Below are positions 34,791-46,917 of a DNA stretch of 64,000 nucleotides, in pieces. Below the pieces are notes generated by a model. It saw only the letters and a program-made list of their open reading frames with translations. It searched no databases and was not told where the DNA came from. The stretch is from Eumeta japonica (taxonomy: Eukaryota > Arthropoda > Insecta > Lepidoptera > Psychidae). A program made the translations under genes and the position numbers. Positions within the stretch are counted from its first letter, which is position 1. Each line of letters opens with the position of its first letter. The stretch spans positions 186,001-250,000 of the forward strand of contig BGZK01000291.1 of the NCBI GenBank assembly GCA_005406025.1, written 5' to 3'.

Positions 34791-35060
34791 TTTCTTGGTC
34801 TGGATTTGGTCTTATTTTGAAATTCGATCCAGGGATTGAATTTCAAAATAAGACCAAATACTTTACTCAAATTCAGTTGCCACAAAACACTTTTTGTGAG
34901 TCTTCTACTGCAATAGAGGCTCATTGTTTTACAGACGCTTCTTGAAATGCATATGTTGCATGTCCTTGTCCACAAAGCAGAAACAGATAACAACTTTAAG
35001 GCTTATTTAGAAGGTTTAATCCGCTCTGCTGATGGTTAAGGCCCTCGGAAAAAGGCATTT
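34790..35060 (+). mobile_element. BEL/Pao-type pol fragment
   Basis: A broken + frame reads QIQLPQNTFCESSTAIEAHC and then HCFTDAS near 34922, the RNase H start of BEL/Pao polyproteins, followed by a stop. Further frames give a worn continuation to about 35035. A near-perfect palindrome (34804-34859) is embedded at its start. Confidence 0.55.
34804..34859. repeat. 56-bp near-perfect palindrome
   Basis: The arms 34804-34830 and 34833-34859 are reverse complements over 27 bp with one mismatch and a two-base centre. The right arm overlaps the start of the pol remnant, so the left arm looks like a fold-back copy of it. Confidence 0.9.
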
Positions 35061-35461
35061 TAAGAGTTCCCGTCATCTAACACTAAGATTTCTTAACGAG
35101 TTATTAACTGCTACAAATAACCAGGATTATTAGATCTCGGTTACATAATTCTATTAAGAAATAGGTGATATAACAATGCTATAAGGCATCTGAGGTAAAT
35201 TAGGCCTGTTTAAGGAAAGAGAGATTATACAGATTAATTAAAATCAAAACTGACTTAGGCAATCAATTTAGTTGTAATTCCATTTCAGTTGCAAGCGCTA
35301 TACCTATCAAACTTGCACTACATAAGGAAACAAATCAACGAAAAGAGCTAGATGCCTTACAAAATGTTACAGGTATAACAAAATTAAATACATTACTGGC
35401 AATGTTTATCCATCGATACTAAACCAGAAAAATGATTCCAATTTACTGATAGACACAATTT

Positions 35462-35469
35462 TATAAATG
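35462..35469 (+). promoter_or_regulatory. TATA box of gene copy D
   Basis: TATAAATG followed by CTCGCTTTG lies 145 bp before the start codon, matching the element before copy A (15619-15626). Confidence 0.6.
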
Positions 35470-35606
35470 CTCGCTTTGAACGAAAATTGTATGCACCGCA
35501 TAATTGACACATGAATATGACTACAATTAACCTCAGGTGTTTTCCACTGGAATAAAAGTGGATGCCTGCGAATAAATGTCAGTAGTAGGTACACAGCGAA
35601 GTGACT

Positions 35607-38600
35607 ATGAAGACGTTAGGTTTAATCCTGTTTTGTTTTATCGGCCAACTAATTTGTGTAAGTGTTATGAGAATTTAGTTCCTGCGCGAATCCTTTTTCG
35701 TTTGCGATTCACAAGATATCGTCGTACGGTTATGAAAGTTCTGAAAGTAGAAAAACAGATAAGATGTAAAGTACCCACAAAACGATACAAAATATTATCT
35801 GATATCTTCTAGACTTCAACAAGAAACACTTCACTGACAATTAACTGACAATGAAGGTTTTTTTTCAAACAACTATGTTTTTTGGTATTCAGGCTTTTGG
35901 TACTTAATTCTATATTTCAGTTCAAATTAAAATTCAAAATATCATTCTATCATAGGTTATAATAAAACCTTGAAATACGTCATAACAGTTATGCGAATGA
36001 ATACACACAGGTTCTAATTCAAAATTAGAAAAAATATTAAAATCAAATATGCATGATTTTTATTTCTGATGACATTTGAGCTTTGTTTTTTGTCTTGTAT
36101 TGTTTTAGTTGCTTCATGCTTTGTTTTCGTGCTTTCGAGTGTTCCGAAAAATTTGTGTGTTGTTCTTATTCCTGAGTATACAACAGTTGGTTCACAATGT
36201 ATTATTGTACAGATCACATAAAATTATACATCACTGATTAACTTAATATTTTGTATTTGTTATTCAGATTCTAGAAGTATTCCCAGAACGACCGGCTATA
36301 AAATATTTCAACCCTGAATATTTGAAGTGGATAAACTTCACCATTAAACGCTACGGAAGACAGAGCATTTACTATTTGAACGTGGAAGGGCATCTCAAAC
36401 ACGCCTGGGGCAACAATGTTACGGTATATTGAAAACTATAGATTCTATAATGTATACTCTATTAAATGTCCCGTCATACGTGATTACTGTTACGTACTAT
36501 TATAGTAGTCTGTATTATATAAGAAAAAGGAATGTTAAACATGTTATGGTAATTTCTAATAGAAGGAACACTTTTGTGAAAACGATTGAGTATACAAATG
36601 TAAATATGTTATTGATTTTGTAACTATTTTTAAAATTAGAAAATCTTGCTTTTCCTACATTTTTATGGTTATTTATTTTTAGTATGTTTTTTTTTTTGTT
36701 TTTTCTCAATAATTCTAAAGTCAAGTTGTTATTTTTTTTTATTTTGTTAAGACATAACCGTCCATCCTCCCAGAGGTCCGTTGCAAAGTGTAAGCGCTTA
36801 AATACAACAGGGTGCGTACCGTTGTCCTGATATGCAATATTAGCAATATGATATGTTTATACCCCCTCACACCACACAGCCCTCGGCATTTGTTCGCTTT
36901 GGTAGTGGGTCGTCTATTTAAACCAAAATCCAAATCCAAAACAAACGAAACGCACTGAAATTCAAAGAATTATATTTATAGTTTTTGTAGCTACCTTAAA
37001 ACTCTGAATTATAGAGTACACTTTTGCCAGCGGATTTACTCGCGTCGGGTTAGCGAAAGGTAACCGTGAGTGCAACCATCGTGTCACAATAGTGTTTAGA
37101 ACGAGCTATTACATTAAATATACATACAAAATCTTGTACCTGCTTTGTTCACCATGGAAAGGTTCCTTCGCCAAAAGCCAAAGTGCAGCATGTGATGATA
37201 GTGTTTAGAGCAAGCTGTAATAATAAAATGCATACACCAAACTTCAATATCTACTGCTCGCCGTTGAGAAGTTCTTTCGCTGGGAGCCAACTTTGGGTAT
37301 AGCAGCCATACAAGTTTGGTGCCTAGAACGTGGCTATCACAATTAAATACATAAACTAAATGACATGTCTGTTCTGTTCGCTGTTGAGAAGTTCCCCATC
37401 GAGAGTCAATCCTGAACACAATAGCCATATTATGATGATATTAAACGAGTTATCACAATTAAACACATATACAAAAGTTCGTGTATATGCTTGCCGGTCA
37501 CCATTGAGGAGCTCCACTACTCATATTTTAACTCCATCATCAGATCAGCTGGGTGGTAGCAGATTGTTGCACTGTCATCAAACTTACATAAGTATTACAT
37601 ATATTAGCTAAATCGGATGTCAGTAAGTGGTTCAAAATTCACTTGCAAGATTTGATTAGAGATAGACATGCACCGGGACAGGTGAAACTAAATAAAATCT
37701 TGTGAAAAACCGACAGCACCCGACGTCCAAGTACCGCTTCAGTCCATGTTACTATTTGGGTACATGTGACTAGCATATATTAAAGAGACACTGACAGATA
37801 GACGCTGAGACTTAAATGGAAGGCGTGTAACACCTTTACGTTACATGACGATTTCTACCAACTCACAATTCCTGCAAGTTGCGTTAAGGAAAGCTGCTCT
37901 AATAATAATTTTTTGTGGTTACTGAACCTACTGTTAATCGAAATCATATATAGCCCATAATTTACGCAATCAAATGTTCTACTGTGTACAGTTTTCATCA
38001 CGGTCAGTCAAACCATTCTTCAATTATAAAGAATATACAACAGACAGACAGACAGATAAAATAAAAAAAAAATGGTACAATTGAGACCCGTGAGTCATAA
38101 GCAAATATCTAGCGTAAATAAAAAAATATGCATGTACAAACAAAACCTAAAAATTATACAAATGATTTATATTCATTATAAAGACAATTTTAAAGAAACA
38201 CTAAGTTCAAGACGATGGGCATAAAAAATTTATTTATTGTTGCTAAATCGGCTATACTTCGCTATATATTGCAGATTGAGTTTGTTTTTTATGAATTTCT
38301 GAGTAACGAATACCGACGCAGCTTTGTCCAATGGAAATGGAAAATTTGTGACGGCGTACTCAATGAGCCCTACATAGGACACTTTCTGGCCAGAGGCGGA
38401 TTGCAAAACAAGAGCTGTCCTCACGAAGCGGTACCTATGACTCAATTAGCTTTAATTAAATAGTTGTACGTCCCAATGTTTGAGCAAGAACTAAAAAGTT
38501 ATTTGAAAGAGTATAATTTACTACGTCATAACTTTAAAGTCAAATAACTTTGTTTATTAGAAAACTTCTTTCTTCGCTGCATTATTTCTTTCTCATTGGT

Positions 38601-39190
38601 AAACAAATATGTTTGCCTATTAAAGGTTTCATTACTTTTTTCTTAAATACGACTTATATTTAAATTCATGATTGTCATCACTTTTAAATATTCGTTTTTA
38701 TAAATATTTCCTATGTTTCACACATTTATATAGTATTTCAAACAAGGATAATTAACTGTTAATTTCATTTCTTAACAAATAAAGTAAGTTTCATTTTATG
38801 TTGATTCATCTATTCGTATATCAAACTGAACACAGTACACAACAATTCGTTATGGTTTTTGAGTTAGTTAATATTGTTTTTCAACCGAATAGAGATTTTG
38901 AACACGCTCTTGCATTAGTAGTACGTATATCTATAGTTATGTGTATTTATTAATTATGTTGAGCTAGAATTAGCCTGGTAATCATATATAACACTTTGAT
39001 GCAGGGCGAGTATCACCTCATGAATTTGACTGTCGACATGGGAAGCTTCAAGAGTGTATGGCCGTTCGAGAAATGTCGTCTGGAATTTACAATAAAAAGT
39101 GAGAACAACATCACAATAGGCATTGGAGAGGTGTATTTAACGTTCAAACACAAAACTGCTTTAAAAAAAAATAAATTCGGACATGTTTGA
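35607..39190 (+). CDS. Secreted DUF1091-like protein, copy D (intact, 182 aa)
   Basis: Four exons: 35607-35657 (signal peptide MKTLGLILFCFIGQLIC, donor GTAAGT), 36268-36423, 38275-38430 and 39005-39190. They have phase-0 GT..AG introns and 17, 52, 52 and 61 codons. Exon 2 has ILEVFPERP and NFTIKRYGRQSIYYLNVEG. Exon 3 has LSNEYRRSFVQWKWKICDG, PYIGHFLARGGLQNKSCP. Exon 4 has GEYHLMNLTVDMGSF, WPFEKCRLEF and a short basic tail. The pattern and length fit the DUF1091/DM8 family, presumed to be an extracellular lipid-binding beta-sandwich. No specific ligand can be named. Sequons NFT, NVT, NKS and NLT suggest N-glycosylation. Mature cysteines are at KICDG, SCP and EKCRL. Copy B lacks the last and has one in exon 2. 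The exon-3 donor (GTACCT) is weak; read-through gives ten codons and a stop. Confidence 0.82.
37040..37700. repeat. Degenerate ~120-bp tandem repeats with interspersed-repeat tail, intron 2 of copy D
   Basis: About four units share CTATTACAATTAAATACATA, a GTTCGCCGTTGAGAAGTTCC-like word (near 37140, 37255, 37376 and 37498) and a GTGTTTAGAACGAGC-like word. The last unit runs into AAATCGGATGTCAGTAAGTG and TTCAAAATTCACTTGCAAGA, a repeat tail I recall as very common in butterfly genomes. This is good circumstantial evidence for Lepidoptera. Confidence 0.7.
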
Positions 39191-39538
39191 CGTTTCATAA
39201 ACGTATAATGTAACATCAACTTTTATTTAATTACCATATTACATTTTTATTTAAATAACTATTAACTTTCTTAATACAACATTTTATTAAATCAAGTAAA
39301 TTACCTAACCTACAACTCTCCCAAAATCCTTTGTATATGTGCTGATAGCTAACCTGTATAATAAACGATATTTTACTTGTTTGCGTACACATAAGAGATA
39401 TGTAAATATAACTAGACCCAGTTCAAGTAAAAACAGGATTCTATTGTATCATTGTATTGTATTTATCTATTGTATCATATCTATTGTATCAATAGGGAAG
39501 TTTATCTGCCATTCCATTACTCTGTTTATGAGAGCAGC
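39191..39538 (+). other. 3' flank of copy D before the duplication's visible start
   Basis: This stretch lies between the stop of copy D and the base that aligns with window position 1. A polyadenylation-like AATAAA occurs near 39359. The sequence left of the window is expected to match it. Confidence 0.5.
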
Positions 39539-42500
39539 TCTCGCAACAATAATAAGAAACCTGTCTGCTAACGAATAATGGCGAAATCAATAACAGCTCT
39601 ATATAAGCAGTCTATTAAAATCTAGACGACAGTATTTTAATTATCAGGCCAGTTAATTTTCATTTCCAACTAAGCAAATACTAAAAATATATAATACTAG
39701 TTACTTATTTACCGCTTTAACAATATTCTTGAATTGAATAAAATCACCATATAAGTTAAATATAAATGTTTATTTTACCTAACGCTTAATACAAGTAACA
39801 GCCACCAGTTCATGTGTACATTGGAACTACATTGAAATATAAAGAAGCCAGGCGATCAGATTACTCGCGTAGTTTCACCTAAAAATTTACCTTTATATAT
39901 TTTGTTGATGAAAAGATTTTATTCAACCGTCAACTTGATCATGAACTCCTAAAATACGTAATAGTATTACACGTCTTACATAGCTAAATATAGAAATTAC
40001 ATTAATTCATAACGCAGGCCGCAATCATCGTCCACGCTTCTACGATTATTTTCACCAATAATCCAACTTTTTAAGATTCCTAAGAGTAAATACCAATATG
40101 TCCATCTGTTTGTAATTAAAATTTAACAAAATATCTAATAATTGTATCCCATATAGACACGTTAATAAGGAGGATAAACGTGTATCGAAAAAGACAAGAA
40201 GTTTATAGAGTTGACATTTAAACAACTGACGTAAAAGAGTTAATGTAGACACATCCAAACCACATTGCATTTACAAACCTAACACCCTCACAAATCAAAC
40301 AAACTGATCAGATGCAACTTCAATAAAGAGATTATGCGGAGAATGCAACTCAGCTGGGCAAGTTACGAAACATATCCAATATACCTTTGTCCTCAAGAAG
40401 AAAGTCTTTGAACAGGGGATATGTTTGATCATATACAGATACAAGACCACATAAACAGAATATAAACAAATTATTTACCATATCAACAAAACAAAATCCA
40501 CTCAACGTGTTATGACAAGAGCCACGGTCGGAGTTTCTCTGGGATATTGGGAGACCAGATTGGATATGAAATAATAGCCATTGGGGGGAAAAAGATTCTC
40601 AATCGGAAACCAGGAACTAGACGTCGCAGCGTGAGACAGCGTCCTCCTAAATAGAATCACGATTTGATAAAGTCGCGGGCCACCGTTAGTTGCAGATAGT
40701 TAAAAGATTGTATTGGTATACCCTATTTACCCCGTCTTTGAGAGTTTTTTTCCTACTGTACAAATACCACTGTATAAGGCAGGCGCAAGTCCGCTCCTAT
40801 GCATCAAACCCACAGTTGTTCAGTTATTCAATGTACGAAGTTCATTCTAACCATTTATGTTTCGAATTACATAGTCTACACAGATCATTACTCTATATAA
40901 TAATACACAGTGATGTTTACAAGTGATAATAATCAATCATTTTTAACACAAAGGAAGGCTTTCGCAACAAAACATATTTTTTTAAAAAAGCACTCACTAA
41001 ATTTCCCAAAACAATATGTTGTACCGAAAACGAAGGCCTATGTCCAACTGTGAGCGGAAGGAATGACGACGAACAAAAGATGTAAAAATAAACAAAATAT
41101 TTCGAGGTGATCTGCTGTAATAAACTATTTTCTAAATAAACATTCCTATATTACGCTGAAGAAAACGACTTTTTTGAGTGATTATTTCGGTTGGAAATTC
41201 TTAGTAAGGTGGACATAATAAAGGTGTACTTTTGTGCTATTTAAAAATTGCTTTGGCATTTGAAATAAAACAATAATAATAAGTGAATTGATTTAATAAT
41301 TACTATGATTTCCACATTTGGGTACATTATTACGAAAATGATTTAATAACACAAATAAAACTAATATTCGCTGAACACCGAAAAAATAAACACGATTATT
41401 TAAAAACAATGAATTTTGAGATAAACCTTTGTTTCTCCTAGTTGCAACATATTTAACTCGATGAGTCTTCTTTAATAAATCAATTATGTATGGCACAAAA
41501 TATGATAAAGTATTAAAGAATGAACTACGGAAGACCTTGTTCGTGTATTATATCAATAGCGGACTAATAAGTGCACTACACTGTACGCAGAGGCTTTGTT
41601 AATGCATCCTAGGAAAAGGGCGTACACTGTACTGGCTTGATGTCAATAGAGATCTCAGACAGGAATATGTAAAGAAACGCTCTTCAACATATTCATGAAT
41701 ACCTGTCCACATGAGTTGAGAGAAAAATGAATGTAGATTGAGAATGAGTGACATAGGTGATGAAGACAGACGCAAAAGTGACAAGAGATCCGATTTTCTA
41801 TTGGTGTTTTATAAGATATTTAGATTTCGAGAGATGTTAATGTCGCTGGAACTTAATACTGTCCACAGCACTATAATCCGGTTAGCGATGAATGTTACCG
41901 AAGTAAATTTTTACTGGTCCACGGAACTAAAAAGTAATCATATAGAATTTTAATGCATCTTTTCTAAAATAAAAAAAATGAAAGTTCAACAAACGAGACA
42001 ATTCATGAGAATGAAGATCACCCGATGATGAAACAACTACAATAAGTATCATTATATTTGGAGGGCACATTGCACCAAATTTTTCAAAGGATTGAAAGAC
42101 TGGAAAGATAAGACAAGTTTTCATTCTAAATAATGACCTAGTACGATTATAGCAACTGTACATTAGTAGTTGTGATTGACGATGATTGACAAGCGTTAAC
42201 TTATAAGTCTTTTGGCGATTATTTCATATAGCATAATTACATTTATCGTATTTTTAAAATGAAAAATAAAACTTGTTACCAGAAACTACTGTTATAAATT
42301 ATCAAAAAAATATTTTAAGGGTATAGTATACTTTCCGAAAACGAGATTCTTTATTTTAAGTTAAAGTACAGTAACAATTTAGCGAATAATTATCTCAGAT
42401 TTTTCTACCCCACGCCGGAAAAAAACACTTCCGCAACTGTCATACTATAAGTGACACACGTAGATAGATGGAGATAGAGATGATTCTTATATTTATACAA

Positions 42501-42759
42501 CTGTTTTACAGAGTACTTATTGGAAAATCACTTCTTACCAAATTAGACAGTGAAGGAAAGTATCAAGAACAAACCTGAATTTTAGAGAAGTTCAGGAGTC
42601 TGTTCACTAAACTCTACAAAACAGAAAACGTAGCAATTTTCAAACAAAATAAAGTTTTCAGTACAGAATTTGAATGCAATTCAATTTTGGAATGCTTTAA
42701 ATAGTTCATGACAACTACACCAACAAAATTATTGAATAGTAATAATATAAGATCACGCC

Positions 42760-43245
42760 AGTTTACAAGAAGAGTAGTCAAATACTAGAGATTTTCACAT
42801 CTTTGTATATATCTCTTGCTTCACTAACATTCATCAATCTTTGCATGCACGGTCGTCGGTTTGAGGTATTTAAAATTAGAGCTTTTTTTAATATGCCACA
42901 AATTTATTCTGCACAGAAATTTCTAAAGTTCCACTAGTCACCACATCTTCCTTTCAACCACAACGATGTCTGACATCATTGTTCCCACGATTGTATTTCA
43001 GAGACACTCAATATCTATACCACAATGATTCCATTTTCATGTTTCTTCTGCTACACCCAACTTTCACTATAATACATAAGCGTAGGGATCAGAACCCCAA
43101 TATGGATAGCCCAACACTTGTGGTACGACATTTTTACTATTCATAATAGCAAGCAAGGCCCGGTTCACTTTATTATCCGAATTCACTTTCCTTTCGATAT
43201 CTCTATCATGCTTAACCATGTATGCCATCATTTATAAACAGACTC
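42760..43245 (-). mobile_element. RTE-type LINE 3' remnant (right copy)
   Basis: Duplicate of 3140-3765, shorter by internal deletions. The words CTTGCTTCACTAACATTCAT and GTCGGTTTGAGGTATTTAAA mark the same antisense LINE 3' end. Confidence 0.65.
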
Positions 43246-43439
43246 CCCACGAATTAGGTAGAGAAGTTTTTCGTATTTTGTAAGTAAAAGTTGAAGTAAA
43301 ATCTCTTTAGTTGTGCTATTTGAATCTTGACAGTTATGATACCACTAAATAAATGACATTTAAAAAAAGGAAAACAGATAATGAAAACGGTATCTAGCCA
43401 TTTTCCTATTTTTTTCTTGTCCACTTAATGAGTTAATCT

Positions 43440-44110
43440 AACGTATTCGATACATTTTGAAGTTTTATCACCAAAAAGACAAAAATGCAACACACGACAC
43501 GAAAAATTTTTATGGTGTTTATGGACTAATGCATGGTCGGTTGGAGTACCACAAAACTAGTTCAAGCATTTTCAGGTCGGTAATTTTGATGTCAAAGATG
43601 AATCTCGTTCTGGGCGAAATGTTACGGATAAAGTCGATGTCGTTAGGAAAATGTAGAGGAACATCGGCATATTAGTTCTTACGACATAGCTAAAAAGCTA
43701 AAGATTGACCACAAGCAGTTTTAACCCATTTTAAATAAGTTGGGTATACAAAACAGCTTGGGTGCCACACGAGCTCATTGAAGGAAATCTAAAGAATCAT
43801 GTACGTATTTGCGATTCTCTATGGAAACCGAACAGTTTTTGAAAAGATTGATCACTGGTGATGAAAAATGGATTACCTACGATAAGATCATGCAAAAAGA
43901 TCGTGGTTGAAATGCAAGCAAGCTCCACAGACTATAGCGAAACCCGGATTAACTCGCAATAAGTTGATGCTATTTATGTGCATGATGGGATTGAAAGGGC
44001 TTTATACAATATGAGCGTTTATCGTCGGCCAAAACCATCAATTCGTATCTCTACTGGCAACATTTGATTAGATACAAGCAATAAGTAGAGAAAAAACGGA
44101 CGGAATTTAT
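43440..44110 (+). pseudogene. Mariner-like transposase remnant (right copy, unsplit)
   Basis: Begins RYILKFYH at 43449 and proceeds in broken frames through SSYDIAKKLKIDHKQ near 43673 and TGDEKWITYDKI near 43855. The helix-turn-helix and first catalytic aspartate regions are recognisable. Stops and frameshifts are frequent, partly at the same sites as in the left copy, so the gene was already dead before the duplication. Confidence 0.85.
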
Positions 44111-45314
44111 CACATTTATAGCTTCAACAATCAAATGTTTTGTAATGAATATGAATATCACTCAATATTTAATATTTAATTTAACGACGAGGGAAAACAT
44201 GGCGAGAAGACTGAATGACGGGAAAAATTTACTGGAAACATCGAAGAAAGGTGAAAACCCCAAACGGTAATTATTAGCCTGAAAAGTGCGGCCAGTCAAA
44301 TACTCTTTTCTGATAAGAGACCCTGTGCCCAGTACAAGGACCCATGTCTGTCACCTGGACATGCACCACAAGGCGAGTACATTGTAAGCAGTGGATCTGA
44401 CCACATACCTATTTACTGGTTAGTTTCTACATTTTAATTACATCGCTCAATTTGTGCCTCGATAAGCACGTTCGGCCATCGTTTTCGAACTCTATCATCA
44501 CATTGTCGATAATGAGCGATAGCGGCCTATAACCAGTGGTGAGCCGACGTGCAGGCTTAGCCTCCAAAACTTTCAATCTAAAATGATTGTCAAAAAAATA
44601 ATATTAGAAAATACTTCCATCTTGAAGAATAATGTCCTGAGGCAATATGTACACGAGTTCGTGAAGATTTACACCGTCAACGAATAGATCACGAGAGTCT
44701 TTGGCAGTTCCACTGTAAGCCATCAGAACTTTTATACGACAGCTGACCAATACGACGACAAGGGGATACTGTAGATTGCCCTCCAAGACTTAGTTGATTT
44801 CGCCGCGTCTACAAGTATTAGCACGGTCCCTTATCATACGAGGGCGGAATAGAGACGGGCTAGTACAAAACACAATTAAAACTTGATCTAGACGCGGCCC
44901 GCGTCGGGGAGAGTAACTGCGCTGCACGTAATACCCCTGCAGAACTGAACATTGTTTACAAACAAAACTTGCGTCTACGCCGACACTACGCCTGGGTCAC
45001 AGTTTCCATGTCGTGCAATACAACTGTTTCAGTTGTGCAGTTTGTACAACTTTTTAATATGCGCAACAGTTTTTATTTAGACTATAAAATCGTCTATATT
45101 GTGTTGGTAATGGCGTCATAATAACTAATCCCTCGGTGATGCATGTCTTTGCGGTTCTAAAAGGGCCCCAAGAGTAAGCAACAGCGCAATACGTCTATTA
45201 CCTTTGTATGTTCTATGGCCCCGATAGCGGTAATTTAACACAGTTAAAAACTGTACGTACACAATGCTCAAGAATCAAACACAAAAATATTCAGAATATA
45301 AATTTTAACGCATC

Positions 45315-45630
45315 AATTGAATCGATCTACTACATCCGAGCTATCGTTTCTCCGACATTCAACGTTTGCGACGGATAAATCGCACTCCGCAGCGACAGCG
45401 TCGGGTCGCAGCACAAAGAGACTACTCTTATCATCGGAGGTGCGGAAGCTGGCAGCAATTCAGCACAGAAACATGACCGGAGGGCTGGCCCGCTCGCGGT
45501 GGAGTGTATACGAAAGCACGGACATCCGTTAATTAGCCCTCACCCGAACGTACAGACGGCGACGTCACATTGTTATAGCCGTGATGATGTTATCTTCCGC
45601 CCGCAAATCTAGCGCCGCCTGCCGTTAATC
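45315..45630 (+). promoter_or_regulatory. GC-rich block, probable promoter or 5' leader
   Basis: Base composition turns abruptly GC-rich with many CG dinucleotides exactly at the duplication breakpoint. It is followed by a start codon with a short open exon and consensus donor. An open frame (45317-45532) crosses part of it, but a leader role seems likelier than translation. Confidence 0.45.
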
Positions 45631-45711
45631 ATGCTTCGCCGTCGATCCGCAAGGTCGCGGAAGACGAAGGGCGCGGGCCCGAAGATGAGTGAACACCTGA
45701 TGGGAGTTTAC
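45631..45711 (+). CDS. Candidate first coding exon of an unidentified gene
   Basis: The exon opens MLRRRSARSRKTKGAG and ends SEHLMGVY, 27 codons, directly before a consensus GTAAGT donor (45712). Codons are GC-rich, unlike the surroundings. The arginine-rich start could be a cytoplasmic or nuclear N-terminus. A second in-frame methionine (MSEHLMGVY) is an alternative start. No later exon was identified in the next 18 kb, so the first intron would be very long. I do not recognise the protein. Confidence 0.45.
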
Positions 45712-46520
45712 GTAAGTACAACACGTAAACATTTGGTTGATATACGCTATAAGTGGTTTGTGGGTATATTCTTATGATGAATCGGATACAGTTGTATTTT
45801 TAATACCCTTTCAAAACGACCGATTATTTCATATGGGCACCGGTTCGAAAGTTGTAGCGATGCAATTTACTTTCAATCCACTGGGTCCAGAATTGAGTAT
45901 CGTTTATTACGAACGAATGAGTGAGCAAAATAATGAAATTATATATATTTAAATTTGGGCACAAATAATTGCAATTAAACGTATTAGCGAACTGGTTGAA
46001 GAACTGATTTTCATTATACCTTGTTCTAAATTCATTATATGTTTCGTACGAACGCGTTGCTAATATGAATAAAAAACTCCTAGTAACCACGCATACCGTA
46101 CGCCTTACATAAACTTAAGAGTACTATCCAATATTATCACTTGCGATAACACTACAATCGCAAAGCGGATATGTGGCATTACAAACTTTCGATGGTTATC
46201 ACCGAGATCACCCGAGCCAAGGTCGAGAGTTGGACGGATGACCGCCCGAGCCTGTTTAATGACATTTATTTTAAGCGCCTCCGTGATGCGGATGATGAGC
46301 TGCACCTCACCTCATGCATATCAAATTGCCAAATTGCCTTCAGTTTGCAATAACAACGACAGCAAAGTTGTGCGACAGTGGGCTGTCGAACATTATAAAC
46401 ACTGGTAGTTGCAAAATATGGAATAATTAACTTTTCGTTTTTTATTGTAATTGTAGATTGCAAGTACAAAGTTTTAGAATATGATGTTTCACACCTTATT
46501 ACAGTAGGCTATATTACCTT
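45712..46520. other. Non-coding with one coding-like patch
   Basis: At 46171-46353 a + frame begins MWHYKLSMVITEITRAKVES and includes DDRPSLFNDIYFKRLRDADD, with balanced codons. No clear splice acceptor precedes it and no family is recognised. The rest is AT-rich. Confidence 0.3.
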
Positions 46521-46917
46521 TTCATATCACATGCATTGAAACAGCTAGTTTCTATCTCTGTTTTGCCAGTCGAAACAAGACAATTTCAGACCAATGCGAC
46601 TGTGTGGGACAGAGACAACGTTGTTTCTCCATTAGGGGAAAAACAACGTTGTTTCTGCCCGGCACATTCATTTATTTATTATTTATGTCTTTATTTCAAG
46701 TCTGTCAGAATCGCATTTGTTTATTTTAAACAAAAATGAATGAAATCATAATCGTCTGACAGCTGTTGTCAAATTGTTGTCAGAGATTTTAATCAATTAA
46801 AAATAAAATGAGTACCCCAAAATAGTAAAAGATATTAATGCGCTGTTTGTCTGAAATAGTCCTACTTCGACTGACAACAGATATCAAAACTCGTTGTTTC
46901 ATTGCATGTGATATGAA
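46521..46917. mobile_element. MITE-like inverted-repeat element
   Basis: The left end TTCATATCACATGCATTGAAAC and right end GTTTCATTGCATGTGATATGAA are reverse complements with one indel. The similarity continues inward for about 60 bp (the CAGTCGAA word against TTCGACTG). The inner part holds a smaller inverted pair around ACAACGTTGTTTCT. There is no coding frame of note. Confidence 0.75.

Larger units (their letters stand above)
39539..45314 (+). repeat. Segmental duplication, right copy
   Basis: Nearly identical to 1-11955 without the 6.15-kb insertion. It starts at the TCTCGCAACA word and ends at ACGCATC, after which the two copies diverge abruptly. Besides the mariner and LINE remnants it contains no gene. 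A short extra AT-rich piece is present near 41270-41410 relative to the left copy (1730-1750). Confidence 0.95.

Noticed and set aside
37114..37611. Open frames of 83-104 codons in intron 2 of copy D
   Set aside because: They lie in degenerate ~120-bp tandem repeats of an interspersed family and differ between units.
40052..40270. Identical 72-codon - strand frames at 516-734 and 40052-40270
   Set aside because: Identity is explained by the recent segmental duplication. Composition is AT-rich with no family resemblance or splice context.
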